Shown here: one piece after another, positions 35,748 through 44,495 of the stretch
Numbering within the stretch: position 1 is the first letter of the stretch
Layout: each line of letters starts with the position of its first letter
Assembly: GCF_007993935.1 (NCBI RefSeq)
Contig: NZ_VITY01000004.1
Location: 578,766 to 642,765, forward strand
Direction: 5' to 3'
Source of the DNA: Bradyrhizobium macuxiense
GTDB taxonomy: Bacteria > Pseudomonadota > Alphaproteobacteria > Rhizobiales > Xanthobacteraceae
DNA: 64,000 bases
The notes under the pieces: model-generated
What the model saw: the letters and a program-made list of their open reading frames with translations, nothing else
Told to the model about the DNA's origin: nothing
The model's database searches: none
Position numbers and translations under genes: made by a program

Positions 35748-36005
35748 ATGCAGACCCTAGCACTTCAATTGACCACCACCTTCGTCGATGACGCGATCGA
35801 GCTCGTGAAGGGCTTTGGCCGCACCATCCTGTCCCTGGCGATGGCGCCGATCGAGCGGATCGCCCGCGCCTGCGACGTCGCAGGCGTCCTGGAGCAGCGG
35901 CGCGCCGATCGGCGCGCCAAGCGCCCGGCGGCACAGCGTGGCGGCCGCTGCAAGTCACGCAACTGCCGATGGTCACCGTTCCGCGGCCTGAGTGAACTGA
36001 CCTGA
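35748..36005 (+). CDS. Small protein of unknown function divergent from tetR
   Basis: 85 residues from ATG 35748, with a strong AGGAGG 8 bp upstream. The N-terminal ~45 residues are amphipathic (LQLTTTFVDDAIELVKGFGRTILSLAMAPIERIARACDVAGVLEQ) and the C-terminal part is Arg/Lys/Ala-rich. No family was recognised. The ribosome site and the shared operator region suggest it is a real gene controlled by the TetR protein. Confidence 0.55.
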   Translation: MQTLALQLTTTFVDDAIELVKGFGRTILSLAMAPIERIARACDVAGVLEQRRADRRAKRPAAQRGGRCKSRNCRWSPFRGLSELT

Positions 36006-36292
36006 AGCGCTCACCCCGCAATTGTCGCCGAAACCTCAACAAAGCGCTCACCATGTCCTCGCGAGCCGATCTCGAGATCGATCAACCCCAGGTCTGGATA
36101 AGGTCTCGTACATCTCTGGCGGGCAATGTCCCCGCGGCCCGGCACTTGCGGATGTGCGCCGGTTCGAACCGATACGTTGCGGAAAAGACTAAAGGCTGCG
36201 GGATATCAGTCATTTTCACCACGCCCCCCATTCTCTGCCCCACGAATTCGCAGACCTGCCAGCGCCGTGCGCGCTAACCCAAGGAACCGGTC
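36006..36292. other. Intergenic region before the acyltransferase gene
   Basis: 287 bp in which no convincing gene, repeat or terminator was found; only the ribosome site (AAGGAA) of the next gene near its right end is recognisable. Confidence 0.5.
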
Positions 36293-39200
36293 ATGATCAA
36301 GGAATTGATGACGTCCCGCCGCTTCGCGCCGCTGTTCTGGTCGCAATTCTGCTCGGCATTGAACGACAACGTGCTGAAGAACGCGCTGGTCATCATGCTG
36401 CTGTATGGCGTCGCCAATGAGCAGGGGCCGGCATTGGTCCAGCTCGCGGGTGCGGTGTTCATCGCTCCGTTCTTCGTGCTGTCGGCGCTCGGCGGCGAAC
36501 TCGCCGACCGTTACATCAAGTCCGTCGTCGCCCGGCGGCTGAAGTTCTTCGAGATCTTCGCCGCCGCCTTCGCCGCGGCCGGCTTCTTCACCCATTCGAT
36601 CCCGCTGCTGTTCATCGCGCTGGCGCTGTTCGGCATCGTGGCCGCGCTGTTCGGCCCGGTGAAGTACGCGGTGCTGCCCGACCAGCTGTCGGTGTCCGAA
36701 CTCGCGACCGGCAACGCGCTGGTCGAGGGTGCGACATTCATGGCGATCCTGATCGGCACCATCGCGGGCGGCATGTTCGTCGCCGGCGCCAGCCACATGG
36801 GCTGGATCTGTGCCGCCGTGGTCGGCCTGTCCGTGCTGTCCTGGGGATTTGCGTCGCGCATTCCGGTGACGCAGCCCTCCGCGCCGGATCTGCCGATCAC
36901 CAGGAATCCCTGGACCTCGACCGTGCGCCTGTTGAAGTCGCTCTATTCCGAGCCGCGGCTGTGGGACGGCATGGTGATCGTGTCCTGGTTCTGGATGGTC
37001 GGCGCGATCGTGCTGTCGCTGCTGCCTGCGCTGATCAAGGAAGGCGTCGGCGGCACCGAGGGCGTGGTCACGCTGTGCCTCGCCGTGTTTGCGATCGGCA
37101 TCGCCGCCGGTTCGCTGTTCGCCGCGCAGCTCAGTCATGTCAGGCCGAATCTCGCACTGGTGCCGATCGGCGCCATCGTGATGGGCGTGGTCGGCCTCGA
37201 CCTCGCCTGGGCGATTGCCACCACCTCGCTCGGCAAGGATGTCACCGCGGCTGCGTTCGCGACCTCGTTCGGTGGCTTCCGCATGCTGGCCGACTTCTTC
37301 CTGTTCGCGTTCGGCGGCGGCCTGTTCGTGGTGCCGTCGTTCGCCGCGGTGCAGGCCTGGACCGCGCCGTCCGAGCGCGCCCGCATCATCGCCGCCGGCA
37401 ACATCCTGCAGGCGGGCTTCATGGTCGCCGGCGCAGTGTTCGTCGGCGCGCTGCAGGCTACCGGCCTGCCGATCGCCTGGATCTTCTTCGGCCTCGCCAT
37501 CGCGAGCTTCGGCACCGTCTGGTTCGTGTTGACCAAGTGGGGCAAGGAGGGCGTCCGCGATTTCGGTGCGCTGCTGTTCCGCGCGCTGTTTCGTCTCGAG
37601 GTGCGCGGCATGGAGAACCTGCCGCCCGAAGGCACTCGGATGCTGATCGCGCCCAACCATGTCAGCCTGGTCGACGGTCCGCTGCTGCATGCCATGCTGC
37701 CGATCGATGCGAGCTTCGCGGTCGACACCGGCATCTCCAAGGCGTGGTGGGCCAAGCCGTTCCTGAAGATGATCAAGCACTACACGATGGATCCGTCGAA
37801 GCCGCTGGCTGCGCGCGACCTGATCAAGCTGGTCGCCGCCGGCGAGCCGGTCGTGATCTTCCCCGAAGGCCGCATCACGGTCTCCGGCTCTCTGATGAAG
37901 GTCTATGACGGCACCGCGATGATCGCCGACAAGGCCGACGCGGTGGTGGTGCCGGTCCGCATCGAGGGCGCGCAGCGCTCGCATCTCAGCTATCTCAAGA
38001 ATGGCGAGATCAAGCGCTCCTGGTTCCCCAAGGTGACGATCTCGATCCTGCCGCCGGTGAAGCTGCCGGTCGACCAGGCGCTGAAGGGCAAGGCGCGCCG
38101 CAACGCCGCCGGCGCCGCGCTGCAGGACGTCATGATCAACGCCATGGTCCAGAACGCGATGCTCGACCAGACCCTGTTCGAGGGCCTCGGCCACGCCTAT
38201 CGCGACCGCGACACCGGCAAGCCTGTTATCGAGGACGCGCTCGGCACCAAGCTGACCTATCGCAAGCTGATCCTCGGCGCGCAGGTGCTGAGCCGCAAGC
38301 TCGAGCAGGGCACCGTTGTCGGTGAGAATGTCGGCGTGCTGCTGCCGAATTCGGCCGGCGTTGCCGTCGTGTTCATGGCGCTGCAGACCATCGGCCGCGT
38401 GCCGGCGATGCTCAACTTCTCGGCAGGCCCGGTCAACGTGCTGGCCGCGATGAAGGCGGCGCAGGTCAAGACCGTGCTGACCTCGCAGGCCTTCATCGAG
38501 AAGGGCAAGCTCGACAAGCTGATCGCGGCAATGGCCGGCCAGGCCCGCGTCATCTACCTCGAAGACGTGCGCGGCGGCATCACCCTCACTGATAAGATCG
38601 CGGGCTTCCGCGCCGGCATCGCGCCGCGCGTCGCGCGACATGCGAATGATCCCGCGGTCATCCTGTTCACCTCGGGCTCGGAAGGCACGCCGAAGGGCGT
38701 CGTGCTGTCCCACCGCAACATCCTCGCCAACGCGGCGCAGGCGCTGGCGCGGGTCGATGCCAACGCCAACGACAAGGTGTTCAACGTCCTGCCGGTGTTC
38801 CATTCGTTTGGTTTGACCGGCGGCATGATGATGCCGATCCTCGGCGGCATTCCGATCTTCATGTATCCGTCGCCGCTGCATTACCGGATCGTGCCCGAGC
38901 TGATCTACCAGACCGGCGCGACCATCCTGTTCGGCACCGACACGTTCCTCACCGGCTACGCCCGCTCGGCGCACGCCTATGATTTCCGCACGCTGCGGCT
39001 CGTCATCGCCGGTGCGGAAGCGGTGAAGGAGCGCACGCGGCAGGTCTACATGGAGCGTTACGGCATCCGCATCCTCGAGGGCTACGGCGTCACCGAGACC
39101 GCGCCGGTGCTCGCGATGAATACGCCGATGGCCAACCGTCAGGGCACCGTCGGCCGGATCTCGCCGCTGATGCAGTACCGCCTCGATCCGGTCCCGGGCA

Positions 39201-39763
39201 TCGAGGAGGGCGGACGCCTGTCGGTGAAGGGGCCGAACGTGATGCTCGGCTACCTCCGCGCCGAGAACCCCGGCGTGCTCGAGCAGCTCGCCGAGGGCTG
39301 GCACGACACCGGCGACATCGTCACCGTCGACGCGCAGGGCTTCATCGCGATCAAGGGCCGCGCCAAGCGCTTTGCCAAGATCGCAGGCGAAATGGTCTCG
39401 CTCTCGGCGGTCGAGACGATGGCGTCGGCGCTGTGGCCGCAGGCGATGTCGGTTGCGGTCACGCTGCCCGATCAGCGCAAGGGCGAGCGCATCGTGCTGC
39501 TCACCACGCAGAAGGATGCCGACCGCGCCGCCATGCAGCGCCAGGCCAAGAGCGTTGGCGCCTCCGAGCTCGCGGTGCCCGCCGACATCCGCATCGTCGA
39601 CAAGGTGCCGCTGCTTGGTACCGGCAAGACTGACTATGTCGGCGCCACCGCGCTCGCCAAGGAAATAGCGGCGGAACTCGCCGCCGCGCCCGCGGCGCAG
39701 GCCGAACCCGCGGACGATGAGGGTGAAGCCGAGCCGGAGACGCTGCAGCAACACGTTGCATGA
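36293..39763 (+). CDS. Aas-type acyl-[ACP]-phospholipid O-acyltransferase (MFS-PlsC-AMP ligase fusion)
   Basis: 1156 residues with three domains. Residues 1-410 are an LplT/MFS-like lysophospholipid flippase (CSALNDNVLKNALVIMLLYG at the start, about 12 membrane segments). Residues 430-640 are a PlsC acyltransferase with NHVSLVDG (His-x4-Asp) and FPEGRIT. Residues 640-1130 are an acyl-activating AMP-binding domain with ILFTSGSEGTPKGVVLSH, EGYGVTETAP and WHDTGDIV. In E. coli LplT and Aas are separate. The fusion would import lysophospholipid, activate a fatty acid and re-acylate in one protein at the inner membrane. Confidence 0.93.
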   Translation: MIKELMTSRRFAPLFWSQFCSALNDNVLKNALVIMLLYGVANEQGPALVQLAGAVFIAPFFVLSALGGELADRYIKSVVARRLKFFEIFAAAFAAAGFFTHSIPLLFIALALFGIVAALFGPVKYAVLPDQLSVSELATGNALVEGATFMAILIGTIAGGMFVAGASHMGWICAAVVGLSVLSWGFASRIPVTQPSAPDLPITRNPWTSTVRLLKSLYSEPRLWDGMVIVSWFWMVGAIVLSLLPALIKEGVGGTEGVVTLCLAVFAIGIAAGSLFAAQLSHVRPNLALVPIGAIVMGVVGLDLAWAIATTSLGKDVTAAAFATSFGGFRMLADFFLFAFGGGLFVVPSFAAVQAWTAPSERARIIAAGNILQAGFMVAGAVFVGALQATGLPIAWIFFGLAIASFGTVWFVLTKWGKEGVRDFGALLFRALFRLEVRGMENLPPEGTRMLIAPNHVSLVDGPLLHAMLPIDASFAVDTGISKAWWAKPFLKMIKHYTMDPSKPLAARDLIKLVAAGEPVVIFPEGRITVSGSLMKVYDGTAMIADKADAVVVPVRIEGAQRSHLSYLKNGEIKRSWFPKVTISILPPVKLPVDQALKGKARRNAAGAALQDVMINAMVQNAMLDQTLFEGLGHAYRDRDTGKPVIEDALGTKLTYRKLILGAQVLSRKLEQGTVVGENVGVLLPNSAGVAVVFMALQTIGRVPAMLNFSAGPVNVLAAMKAAQVKTVLTSQAFIEKGKLDKLIAAMAGQARVIYLEDVRGGITLTDKIAGFRAGIAPRVARHANDPAVILFTSGSEGTPKGVVLSHRNILANAAQALARVDANANDKVFNVLPVFHSFGLTGGMMMPILGGIPIFMYPSPLHYRIVPELIYQTGATILFGTDTFLTGYARSAHAYDFRTLRLVIAGAEAVKERTRQVYMERYGIRILEGYGVTETAPVLAMNTPMANRQGTVGRISPLMQYRLDPVPGIEEGGRLSVKGPNVMLGYLRAENPGVLEQLAEGWHDTGDIVTVDAQGFIAIKGRAKRFAKIAGEMVSLSAVETMASALWPQAMSVAVTLPDQRKGERIVLLTTQKDADRAAMQRQAKSVGASELAVPADIRIVDKVPLLGTGKTDYVGATALAKEIAAELAAAPAAQAEPADDEGEAEPETLQQHVA

Positions 39764-39800
39764 GCCTTGGCCTGAGTCCCGGCATGATGGTTGTGCTTTT

Positions 39801-39855
39801 CGGGAGCATGTTGTCAGATAGACGGCAACTGCTCCCGAGAAAGCATGATCATGCT
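39801..39855. repeat. Leader hairpin and palindrome over the start of the FMO gene (family E-like)
   Basis: CGGGAGCA (39801-39808) pairs with TGCTCCCG (39830-39837), and an inner GTTGTC/GGCAAC continues the stem. Next comes a perfect 14-bp palindrome AGCATGATCATGCT (39842-39855) that contains both candidate start codons. The GAGCATGATC core also occurs in the repeat at 53633. Confidence 0.5.
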
Positions 39856-41635
39856 GGACAAACTGAACCCGGCTACGGCGGACGCGCCTGAACTGATCGC
39901 CGAGCGCTGGATCGGCGCGCTCGATGCGGCGCTCGCCGGCCGCGCCGCTGAGGGTCTTTCCGGGCTATTCGCGCCCGAGAGCCACTGGCGCAACATCTTC
40001 GGTATCTCCTGGCACTTTGCGACGTTCAGCGGGCGGCAGCGCGTCGTTGCCGAGCTGCTGGAACGCGCTGCCGCGGTCAACGCGCGCGGATTTCGCCTTG
40101 ATGATCGTGCCTTGATACCGCGACGCGCCGTGGTGGCCGGACGCGAGGTGATCGAGGCCGTCTTCACCTTCGACACGTCGAATGGGCCGGGCACCGGCGC
40201 GATCCGACTGCTGCACGATGCGGGCGGGAATTCCGCGGCGTGGACGTTCTCCTCCATGCTCGATTTCAATCGCATCTGCGACGCGCGCGGAGATCAAGCC
40301 GCGGAGCAATCCCATGCGCGCGATTTCGCCGCACCCGACTGGCTGGAGCAGCGCGAGGCCTCGCGCGCCTATGCCGACCGCGAGCCTGATGTGCTGATCG
40401 TCGGCGGCGGCCATGCCGGCATCGCGACTGCCGTCGAGTGCAAGCGGATCGGGCTCCACGCCCTGATCGTCGATCGCGAGCGCCGCATCGGCGACAATTG
40501 GCGGCTGCGCTATCGCGGCCTCAAGCTGCACAACAAGACACCGGTCAATCTGTTTCGTTACCTGCCGTTCCCGCCGACCTTCCCGGACTACATCCCGAAG
40601 GACAAGATCGCGAACTGGCTGGAAAGCTATGTCGACATCATGGAGCTCGACTTCTGGACCGAGACCTCGTTCGAAGGCGCGCGCTATGACGACACGATGC
40701 AACGCTGGACGGTGACGCTGCAACGAAACGACGGTCCGCGCACGCTGCATCCGAAGCACATCGTGCTCGCAACCAGCGTCAGCGGTACGCCGAACATTCC
40801 GACCATCCCCGGCATCGAGCGCTTCGGCGGCAAGGTGCTGCATTCCAGCCAATTCGCGGCGGGGCGGGAATGGACAGGGCGCTCGGTGGTCGTGTTCGGC
40901 ACCGGCACCAGCGCGCATGACATCTGCCAGGAGCTGCATGCGGCCGGCGCCGACGTCACCATGATCCAGCGCAGCCCGACCATGGTGGTCAATGTCGAGC
41001 CGGCGCAGCTCTACGACAAGACTTATCTCGGCGACGGTCCGCCGATCGAGGTGCGCGATATCCTCAATTCCGGCGTGCCGCTGCCGGTGATGAAGGTCGC
41101 GCACAAGATCATCACCGACGAGGTGAAGCGGCTCGATGCGGCGCTGTTGTCACGGCTGGAGCGCGCCGGCTTCCGTCTCGAATTCGGCGAGGACGGCACC
41201 GGCTGGCCGCTCAAGTTCCGCTCCCGCGGCGGCGGCTATTACTTCAACGCCGGCTGCTCCGAGCTGATCGCCGACGGCAAGATCCGCCTGATCCAGGCTG
41301 CCGACATCGTTGATTTCACCGCAACCGGCCTCGCGCTGAAGGACGGCACATCGCGCGCCGCCGAGCTGTTCGTGCTCGCCACCGGCTACAAGGGCCCCGC
41401 TTATTTGGTCGGCAGGCTGTTCGGCGACGATGTCGCCGCGCGGGTCGGGCGGGTCTGGGGCTTCGACGACGCGACACAGGAGCTGCGCAACATGTGGACG
41501 CGCACGCCGCAGCCCGGCCTCTGGTTCACCGGCGGCGCGTTCTCGCAGGCCCGCATCTATAGCCGGTTCATCGCGCTGCAGATCGCCGCGATCGAGGCCG
41601 GCACGCTTTCCAAGCACTTGAATTGCAAGCACTGA
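39845..41635 (+). CDS. Flavin-containing monooxygenase with N-terminal SnoaL-like domain
   Basis: 596 residues from ATG 39845 (ATG 39851 is equally possible). Residues 1-150 resemble an NTF2/SnoaL fold. Then follows a flavin monooxygenase with the FAD site VLIVGGGHAGIATAVE (near residue 183), an FGGKVLHSSQF segment like the FMO/BVMO fingerprint, and the NADPH site VVVFGTGTSAHDICQEL (near 351). The closing LATGY appears near the C-terminus. Such enzymes oxidise N, S or ketone groups. It is followed by an alpha/beta hydrolase 14 bp later, so an oxygenation-then-hydrolysis pathway (for example ketone to ester to acid) is plausible but unproven. Confidence 0.9.
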   Translation: MIMLDKLNPATADAPELIAERWIGALDAALAGRAAEGLSGLFAPESHWRNIFGISWHFATFSGRQRVVAELLERAAAVNARGFRLDDRALIPRRAVVAGREVIEAVFTFDTSNGPGTGAIRLLHDAGGNSAAWTFSSMLDFNRICDARGDQAAEQSHARDFAAPDWLEQREASRAYADREPDVLIVGGGHAGIATAVECKRIGLHALIVDRERRIGDNWRLRYRGLKLHNKTPVNLFRYLPFPPTFPDYIPKDKIANWLESYVDIMELDFWTETSFEGARYDDTMQRWTVTLQRNDGPRTLHPKHIVLATSVSGTPNIPTIPGIERFGGKVLHSSQFAAGREWTGRSVVVFGTGTSAHDICQELHAAGADVTMIQRSPTMVVNVEPAQLYDKTYLGDGPPIEVRDILNSGVPLPVMKVAHKIITDEVKRLDAALLSRLERAGFRLEFGEDGTGWPLKFRSRGGGYYFNAGCSELIADGKIRLIQAADIVDFTATGLALKDGTSRAAELFVLATGYKGPAYLVGRLFGDDVAARVGRVWGFDDATQELRNMWTRTPQPGLWFTGGAFSQARIYSRFIALQIAAIEAGTLSKHLNCKH

Positions 41636-41649
41636 ACTGAAGGACTCCC

Positions 41650-42612
41650 ATGCCGCTCCCGCTCGATGCCATCATTGCCAACATCATCCCGCTGCTGCCG
41701 CTGCGCGACCCTGCCACCATGACGCCGCAGAGCGCGCGCGATTCGCTGCGCGCGCTGGCCGAGGCGCGCAAGGCAGTGCCGCCGCCGCCGGTCGATGTTG
41801 CCAGCGACATCGAGGTGCAGGGCGCCGGCGGCAAGCTCGCCGCGCGGCTCTATCGCAACGGCAGCGGCACGGCGCCGACCGTGATCTTCTTCCACGGCGG
41901 CGGCTGGGTCGCCGGCGATCTCGAGACCCATGATCGCCAGGCCCGCAACCTCGTGATCGAGACCGGCGCCGTGGTGATCTCGGTCGATTACCGCCGGCCG
42001 CCGGAAACGCGCTTTCCCGGCGCGTTCGAGGATGCATTCGCCGCGGTCCGCGACGTGGTGGCGCGCATCAGCGAATTCGGCGGCGATCTCTCCCGCGTCG
42101 GCGTCGCCGGCGATTCCGCGGGCGGCAATCTCGCCGCGACCACGGCGCTCGCCTGCCGCGACACCGGCATCACGCTCGCCGGGCAATTGCTGGTCTATCC
42201 CGTCATCGACGTGGTCGGCAATTTCGCCGATCCGACAGAGAACGCCAAATTCCCGTCGCGCGCCGAGAATGCGGAGGGCTACTTCCTGTCGCGCGCGGTG
42301 ATGGAGTGGTTCTGCGGCCACTATCTCGCGAACTCCGCGCAAGGCACTGACTGGCGCGTCTCACCGTTGCGCGCGACGAGCCTCAAACGTGCCGCGCCGG
42401 CGGTCGTCACCACAGCCTGGTTCGACCCGCTGCGCGACGAGGGCCATGCCTACGCCAAGGCGTTGCAGGCGGCCGGCGTGCCGGTGGCGTATCACACAGG
42501 CGAGGGGCTCATTCACGGCTATTTCGGCCTCGGCGATGCGTCGGACGCCGCGCGCGCCGAGGCGCAGCGCGCGCGGGCGGATTTTCGGGTGTTGCTGGAG
42601 CGGGGAGTTTGA
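41650..42612 (+). CDS. Alpha/beta hydrolase (hormone-sensitive-lipase-like esterase)
   Basis: 320 residues of the HSL family: oxyanion motif FFHGGGWVAGDL, nucleophile in GDSAGGNLAA, a later Asp in WFDPLRDEGHAYA and His in GLIHGYFGL. It hydrolyses short acyl esters, without a signal peptide. It starts 14 bp after the monooxygenase stop and is very likely co-transcribed with it. Confidence 0.94.
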   Translation: MPLPLDAIIANIIPLLPLRDPATMTPQSARDSLRALAEARKAVPPPPVDVASDIEVQGAGGKLAARLYRNGSGTAPTVIFFHGGGWVAGDLETHDRQARNLVIETGAVVISVDYRRPPETRFPGAFEDAFAAVRDVVARISEFGGDLSRVGVAGDSAGGNLAATTALACRDTGITLAGQLLVYPVIDVVGNFADPTENAKFPSRAENAEGYFLSRAVMEWFCGHYLANSAQGTDWRVSPLRATSLKRAAPAVVTTAWFDPLRDEGHAYAKALQAAGVPVAYHTGEGLIHGYFGLGDASDAARAEAQRARADFRVLLERGV

Positions 42613-42620
42613 TTCCTTCC

Positions 42621-42753
42621 CGTCGTCCCGGCCAAGCGAAGCGCGAGCCGGGACCCATAACCACAGGGTGCAGTTGTCGTGCGACGCTGTGGCCCCGGCT
42701 CGCTCCATCCCCACGCCCTGTGGTTATGGGTCCCTGCTTACGCAGGGACGACG
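42621..42753. repeat. Palindromic intergenic repeat, family B copy 3
   Basis: CGTCGTCCCGGCC with GAGCCGGGACCCATAACCAC opens the element, and GTGGTTATGGGTCCCTGC with CAGGGACGACG closes it. It lies between convergent genes. Confidence 0.82.
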
Positions 42754-42789
42754 AGTCTTGGCTTGGATGATTTAGCGTCCCATCACCCC

Positions 42790-43995
42790 TCAATCATTCC
42801 CGATCGTGTCGCCGAACAGCTGCCAGGTCTCGCCGTTGAACTTCTGCAGCCGCATCGCTTCGACCGGGAAATAATCGGTCGGCGAGGTCTTCACCTTGAT
42901 GCCGGGCAGGAACATCGGCAGCGCGATGTCGAGGTTGGCGGCCTGCTTCATGATGTTCTCATGGGTGAGGTCGTCGCCGCATTGCTTGAGCACCTGCACC
43001 GTCGCCTCCGCCACCACATAGCCGTAGACGATCAACTGGTCCTGCAGATTGCCCTCCGGAAAATAGCTCTTCATGAAGTCCTGCCAGGCGATCACGTCCG
43101 GATCCGTCTTCCATTGCGGATCGTTCGGATCCTTCAGCGAGTAGGACGAGATGATGTCCTTGGAATATTCGAAGCCGGCCGGCTTCAGCACCGAGGACAC
43201 CGAGGTCGAGGTCGCCGCGAGGAAGAACAGGTCCGGTTTCCAGCCGATCTCGCCGATCTTCTTGATCGCCTGCGCCGCCTGCTTGGGGATCGCGTGCATG
43301 AACAGCACGTTGGCGCCGGAGGCTTTCAGCTTCACGATCTGGCTGTCGACGGTCGGGTCGGTCGATTCATAGGTCGCTTCCGCCACCACCATCTTGGCGG
43401 TGTTCTCCGGCCCCAGCCCCTTCTTGAAGCCGTTGCCGTAATCCTTGCCGGCGTCGTCGTTCTGGTAGAACAGCGCGATCTTGGCGTTCGGCTTCTGGGT
43501 CAGCACATATTTCGCATAGACCGCGGTCTCGGCCTGGTACGACGGCTGGAAGCCGATGGTCCACGGATAATGCGCGTAATCGCCCCACAACGTGGCGCCG
43601 GCGCCGACGAACAGCTGCGGCACTTTCTTGTCGTTGAGATATTTGCGCACGGCAAGGCCCGTCGGCGTGCCCAGTGGATTGAGGATCGCGGCGACCTCTT
43701 CCTGCTCCACCAGCTTGCGGGTCTGCTCCACCGTCTTCGGCGGCGAGTAGCCGTCGTCGAGCGTGATCAGGTTGATCTTGCGCCCGTTCACGCCGCCCTT
43801 GTCGTTGATCATCCTGAAGTAGGCGGCCTGCGTCTTCGCGATCACGCTGTAGGCCGACGCCGCGCCCGAGAATGGCGAGGTCTGTCCGAGCTTGATCTCG
43901 GTGTCGCTGGCACCCGCGCCGTATTTCTTCTCGGCGGCGTGCACCTGCGTCGCGAGCGCAAGCGTGAGCGCTGCCGTGATGGCCTTCCAATTCAT
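42790..43995 (-). CDS. Liv-type ABC transporter substrate-binding protein (orphan)
   Basis: 401 residues from ATG 43995, with GGGAGG 7 bp upstream; the frame runs on upstream without conservation. Signal peptide MNWKAITAALTLALATQVHA, then a periplasmic-binding type 1 domain (DTEIKLGQTSPFSGAASAYSVIAKTQAAYFRMINDKGGVNGRKINLI, FYQNDDAGKDYGNGFKKGLG). No permease or ATPase is adjacent. The nearby monooxygenase and hydrolase point to some carbonyl or ester compound, but that link is weak. Confidence 0.92.
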   Translation of the reverse strand: MNWKAITAALTLALATQVHAAEKKYGAGASDTEIKLGQTSPFSGAASAYSVIAKTQAAYFRMINDKGGVNGRKINLITLDDGYSPPKTVEQTRKLVEQEEVAAILNPLGTPTGLAVRKYLNDKKVPQLFVGAGATLWGDYAHYPWTIGFQPSYQAETAVYAKYVLTQKPNAKIALFYQNDDAGKDYGNGFKKGLGPENTAKMVVAEATYESTDPTVDSQIVKLKASGANVLFMHAIPKQAAQAIKKIGEIGWKPDLFFLAATSTSVSSVLKPAGFEYSKDIISSYSLKDPNDPQWKTDPDVIAWQDFMKSYFPEGNLQDQLIVYGYVVAEATVQVLKQCGDDLTHENIMKQAANLDIALPMFLPGIKVKTSPTDYFPVEAMRLQKFNGETWQLFGDTIGND

Positions 43996-44136
43996 CGTGA
44001 GCCTCCCTGTGCGTTTTTTTGTTGTTCGCGCGGGAGAGCTTACGCAGGTCGGGGGAGGCAGGCTTGCGACGAGGCGCCGGGGCAGGAATGCGAAAATGCG
44101 GCGGGGTGCAATTGAGGGCGGGGGCATAACCACCAG

Positions 44137-44258
44137 CGTCGTCCCGGCGAAGGCCGGGACCCATTACCCCGGCTGCCTATTTGGTGCGACGCTGGGGCAA
44201 CATTCCGCTCAACGGCAAATATCAGTGGTAATGGGTCCCGGCCTGCGCCGGGACGACG
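44137..44258. repeat. Palindromic intergenic repeat, family B copy 4
   Basis: CGTCGTCCCGGCGAAGGCCG with GGACCCATTACC opens the element, and GGTAATGGGTCCCGGCC with GCCGGGACGACG closes it. Confidence 0.83.
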
Positions 44259-44270
44259 ATGATGGAAAGA

Positions 44271-44495
44271 TCAGCGGTAGCGCACGCTGCCGGTGGTGAC
44301 CGGATCGGTCGGCAGCACGGTGGCGCCGGCGCGGTTGGCGGCGGCGGAGGTGATCATGCCGGGCTCGCCCTTCAGCACATTGCGGGGCGGGTTGAATTCG
44401 AGGATGACGAGGGCGGCGGTCGCGAGCACCGCCACGGCGGCGGTTGCGAGCGCAGGCACCAGTCTTCCGCGCGTATCGGCTGCGCGAACTTGCAT
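44271..44495 (-). CDS. Small single-pass membrane protein of unknown function
   Basis: 74 residues from ATG 44495, with AAAGGAA about 7 bp upstream. Residues 12-35 are hydrophobic (LVPALATAAVAVLATAALVILEF) and a polar tail follows, ending TDPVTTGSVRYR, a C-terminus often seen in short alphaproteobacterial membrane proteins. Function unknown. Confidence 0.65.
   Translation of the reverse strand: MQVRAADTRGRLVPALATAAVAVLATAALVILEFNPPRNVLKGEPGMITSAAANRAGATVLPTDPVTTGSVRYR

Noticed and set aside
36157..36175. tRNA-like T-loop sequence GGTTCGAACC
   Set aside because: The flanking bases do not form a five-base T stem, and no anticodon or acceptor arms can be drawn around it.
36206..39754. Very long minus-strand open frame opposite the acyltransferase gene
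   Set aside because: It is a codon-bias shadow of the plus-strand gene, Arg/His/Gln/Asp-rich, with no recognisable domain.
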